This document shows, piece by piece, positions 11,229 to 13,517 of a stretch of DNA of 13,517 nucleotides; positions within the stretch are counted from its first letter, which is position 1, and every line of letters starts with the position of its first letter. A program made the position numbers and the translations under genes. The notes under the pieces are model-generated. The model worked only from the letters and a program-made list of their open reading frames with translations. It searched no databases and was not told the DNA's origin. Source of the DNA: Ruminococcaceae bacterium UBA945 (GTDB taxonomy: Bacteria; Bacillota; Clostridia; Oscillospirales; Acutalibacteraceae); contig DBCZ01000069.1 of assembly GCA_002293315.1 (NCBI GenBank), forward strand, positions 1,909 through 15,425, in the 5' to 3' direction.

Positions 11229-13379
11229 ATGGAAATCAACAATGTACTTGCACAGGAATTCGGCATACAGCAAAATCATGTGAATAATATCGTGACGCTG
11301 ATTGATGACGGGAACACGATTCCGTTCATCGCGCGCTACAGAAAAGAGATGACCGGCTCGTGTGACGACCAAGTCCTGCGCGATTTATTCGACAGGCTAA
11401 GTTACCTGCGCAACCTGGAGAAGCGCAAGGAGGAGGTCATCGGCTCGATTACGGAACAGGATAAGATGACAGACGAGCTTCATGCGGCGATTCTCGCGGC
11501 GAAAACGCTCGCCGAGGTTGAGGATTTGTATCGCCCATATAAGCAAAAGAGGCGCACGCGCGCCACGATTGCCCGCGAGCGCGGGCTTGAGCCGCTGGCG
11601 GAGCTTCTCTTCGCGCAGGAGATAACCGAGGGCAGCATTGAGGAAATCGCCGCGCCTTTTGTGGACGCGGAGAAGGATGTGCCTGATGTCGAGGCGGCGC
11701 TTGCCGGCGCGATGGATATAATCGCGGAGAATCTTTCGGACAACGCGGAGCTTAGGGGAAAGCTGCGCTCGGCGATGAATGACGCAGGCATGCTTACCTC
11801 TAAGTCGGCGGTGGAGGAGGATACGGTCTACAGGCTGTATTATGAATTCTCCGAGCCTGTGGCGAAGCTGCCGAGCCATAGAATCCTCGCGATAAACAGG
11901 GGCGAAAAAGAGGGGATTCTGAAGGTGGGCATAGAGTTTGCCGACGAGCAGGCGTTCAAAATCATCGAGGGCTTTTCGGTGGCGCGCGAGAAGTCAATCA
12001 CGCGGGAATATGTAATCGACGCGGGCAAAGACGCATGGCAGAGGCTTATCTTCCCGTCTCTTGAGCGCGAGGTACGAAATGACATGACAGACGACGCGAG
12101 CGAGCAGGCGATAAAGATGTTCGGCGTGAATCTGAAGCCGCTTTTGATGCAGCCGCCCGTACACGGGAAGGTCGTGATGGGTTTTGATCCGGCTTACCGT
12201 ACGGGCTGCAAGCTGGCGGTTGTGGACGCCACGGGCAAGGTGCTTGACAAGGGCGTTATCTACCCCACCCCGCCGAACAGCAAGGTTGAGGAATCGAAGG
12301 CCATTGTGAAGAAGCTCATTGCGAAGTATGGCATTGAGGTGATTGCCATCGGCAACGGTACGGCCTCGAAGGAGTCTGAAATATTCATCGCGGGGCTTAT
12401 CAAGGAGATTTCGCAGAAGGTTTCATACATGATGGTGAACGAGGCGGGGGCATCGGTGTATTCCGCTTCCAAGCTGGCGGCCGCCGAGTTCCCGGATTAT
12501 GACGTTTCGCTGAGAAGCGCGGTTTCAATCGCGAGGAGATTGCAGGACCCATTGGCGGAGCTCGTGAAGATAGACCCCAAAGCCATCGGCGTGGGGCAGT
12601 ATCAGCACGACATGCCCGTCGCGCGGCTTGACGAACAATTGACCGGTGTTGTGGAGGATTGCGTGAACAGCGTCGGCGTGGACGTGAACACGGCCTCCCC
12701 CTCCTTGCTCTCATATATATCCGGGCTTACGGCGGCCACCTCGAAGAATATCGCCGCGTACAGAGAGGAAAACGGCGCGTTCACAGCGAGAACACAGCTC
12801 AAAAAGGTGCCGAAGCTCGGCCCTAAGGCCTTTGAGCAATGCGCGGGCTTTTTGAGAATCCCGCAGGCGAAGCATATTCTCGACAACACAGGCGTTCACC
12901 CCGAATCATACACGGCGGCGATGAGGCTGCTCGGGTTATTCGGCTACAACGAGCGTGACGTCGCCGAGGGGAACATCGGCGAGCTTGAAAAGCAGGCCGC
13001 CTCATACGGCTGGCAGAAGGCCGCCGAGGAATGCGGCGCGGGCGTGCCAACCTTGCGTGATATAGTCGGCGAGCTGTTGAAGCCCGGGCGTGACATACGC
13101 GACAGCCTCCCCAAGCCTGTGCTCAGAGACGACGTGATGGACATTGAGGATTTGAAGGCAGGCATGGAATTCACCGGAACCGTGAGAAACGTCATAGATT
13201 TCGGCGCGTTTGTGGACATCGGCGTGCATCAGGACGGCCTCGTCCACATCAGCCAGCTCGCCGACGCCTACGTGAAGAACCCCGCCGACATCGTCAAGGT
13301 CGGCCAAAAGATCAGGCCCCGCGTGCTCGAAGTCGATCCGGCGCGGAAGCGGATTTCCCTGACGCTGAAAACGAAATGA
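11229..13379 (+). CDS. tex: Tex-family S1 RNA-binding protein
   Basis: A full-length 716-aa Tex protein, a conserved cytoplasmic nucleic-acid-binding factor linked to transcription and, in pathogens, to toxin expression. Order of parts: the N-terminal Tex_N helical region (including IPFIARYRKEMTGSCDDQVL at about residues 32-51), a YqgF-like RNase H fold domain beginning with VVMGFDPAYRTGCKLAVVD (about 316), helix-hairpin-helix repeats (about 480-570, including VGVDVNTASPSLLSYISGL), and a C-terminal S1 domain (GMEFTGTVRNVIDFGAFVDI through RKRISLTLK, about 644-714). The ATG at 11229 follows AGGAGA. Base composition returns to the GC-richer level of the host. It is followed after 13 bases by the start of an endonuclease III gene in the same direction. 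It is ordinary for the family. Confidence 0.96.
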   Translation: MEINNVLAQEFGIQQNHVNNIVTLIDDGNTIPFIARYRKEMTGSCDDQVLRDLFDRLSYLRNLEKRKEEVIGSITEQDKMTDELHAAILAAKTLAEVEDLYRPYKQKRRTRATIARERGLEPLAELLFAQEITEGSIEEIAAPFVDAEKDVPDVEAALAGAMDIIAENLSDNAELRGKLRSAMNDAGMLTSKSAVEEDTVYRLYYEFSEPVAKLPSHRILAINRGEKEGILKVGIEFADEQAFKIIEGFSVAREKSITREYVIDAGKDAWQRLIFPSLEREVRNDMTDDASEQAIKMFGVNLKPLLMQPPVHGKVVMGFDPAYRTGCKLAVVDATGKVLDKGVIYPTPPNSKVEESKAIVKKLIAKYGIEVIAIGNGTASKESEIFIAGLIKEISQKVSYMMVNEAGASVYSASKLAAAEFPDYDVSLRSAVSIARRLQDPLAELVKIDPKAIGVGQYQHDMPVARLDEQLTGVVEDCVNSVGVDVNTASPSLLSYISGLTAATSKNIAAYREENGAFTARTQLKKVPKLGPKAFEQCAGFLRIPQAKHILDNTGVHPESYTAAMRLLGLFGYNERDVAEGNIGELEKQAASYGWQKAAEECGAGVPTLRDIVGELLKPGRDIRDSLPKPVLRDDVMDIEDLKAGMEFTGTVRNVIDFGAFVDIGVHQDGLVHISQLADAYVKNPADIVKVGQKIRPRVLEVDPARKRISLTLKTK

Positions 13380-13392
13380 CGGGAGTGCGGGC

Positions 13393-13517
13393 ATGAAAGG
13401 CACGGATGATCTGAAAAAGCGCGCCCGCGCAGTGGACCGGGCTCTGGCGAAAGCCTACCCGGACGCCCGCTGCGCGCTGGATTTCGCCGATCCTCTCCAG
13501 TGCCTCGTCTCCACCAT
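13393..13517 (+). CDS. nth: Endonuclease III, N-terminal part (runs off the window)
   Basis: The frame from ATG 13393 encodes MKGTDDLKKRARAVDRALAK followed by AYPDARCALDFADPLQCLVS and is cut by the window end. The stretch YPDA.C.LDF.DPLQCLVST matches the start of endonuclease III (Nth), just before the LSAQ motif. Nth is a DNA glycosylase/AP lyase of base-excision repair that carries a C-terminal 4Fe-4S cluster, outside this window. GGGAG lies seven bases upstream of the start. The gene follows tex closely and may be co-transcribed. Only about 41 codons are visible. Confidence 0.85.
   Translation, partial: MKGTDDLKKRARAVDRALAKAYPDARCALDFADPLQCLVST

Overview
The window looks like chromosomal DNA from a Gram-positive Clostridia-type bacterium, probably a gut Oscillospiraceae/Ruminococcaceae relative. 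This is inferred from AGGAGG-type ribosome binding sites, sigma-A promoters, a Bacillus-type LexA operator, chromate transporters split into two short genes, and the gene set (rpsT, Tex, a pgmB-like HAD, a NagZ-like GH3). Most genes are moderately GC-rich. One AT-rich island (about 9.36-11.2 kb) stands out as acquired DNA. No identity could be checked against a database.

Layout. (1) 1-888: the edge of a minus-strand gene with its promoter, then a divergent two-gene operon (a 75-aa protein and a 103-aa sigma-region-4 HTH protein) behind a perfect LexA/SOS box. (2) 1182-3126: a promoter and a translationally coupled operon of a HAD-IIA phosphatase and two half-size chromate transporters, ending in a bidirectional terminator. 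(3) 3195-4405, minus strand: a P-loop kinase, a 48-aa single-pass membrane protein with its own promoter, and the C-terminal remnant of a PIN-domain toxin. (4) 4392-6037, minus: a type-B carboxylesterase and rpsT with promoter and terminator. (5) 6168-6660, plus: tRNA-Arg(CCU) with a consensus promoter, a 60-bp tandem repeat beginning at the tRNA CCA end, a terminator, then the tail of a second, unrelated PIN-domain gene. (6) 6667-9248, minus: beta-phosphoglucomutase-like HAD and a GH3 glycosidase. (7) 9455-11139, plus: an AT-rich XRE-ImmA/IrrE metalloprotease gene overlapping a DUF4411-type PIN gene, a probable toxin-antitoxin or stress module. (8) 11229 to the end: Tex, then the start of nth (endonuclease III).

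Two themes cut across the window. A family of dispersed mosaic repeats occupies five or six intergenic gaps. It is built from short modules: TTGACA-rich segments, a GGAGCG...CGCTCC hairpin, a GCGTAGCGACGC segment and a GTAGGGGCGCTTTCCA segment. One hairpin copy shows a compensatory base-pair change. Copies lie 3' of genes and, at two loci, between a gene and its likely terminator. The second theme is recurrent PIN toxins: one intact with its partner and two decayed tails, suggesting repeated gain and loss of toxin modules. The most interesting candidates are the SOS-box mini-operon, the XRE-ImmA/DUF4411 island and the structured repeat family.
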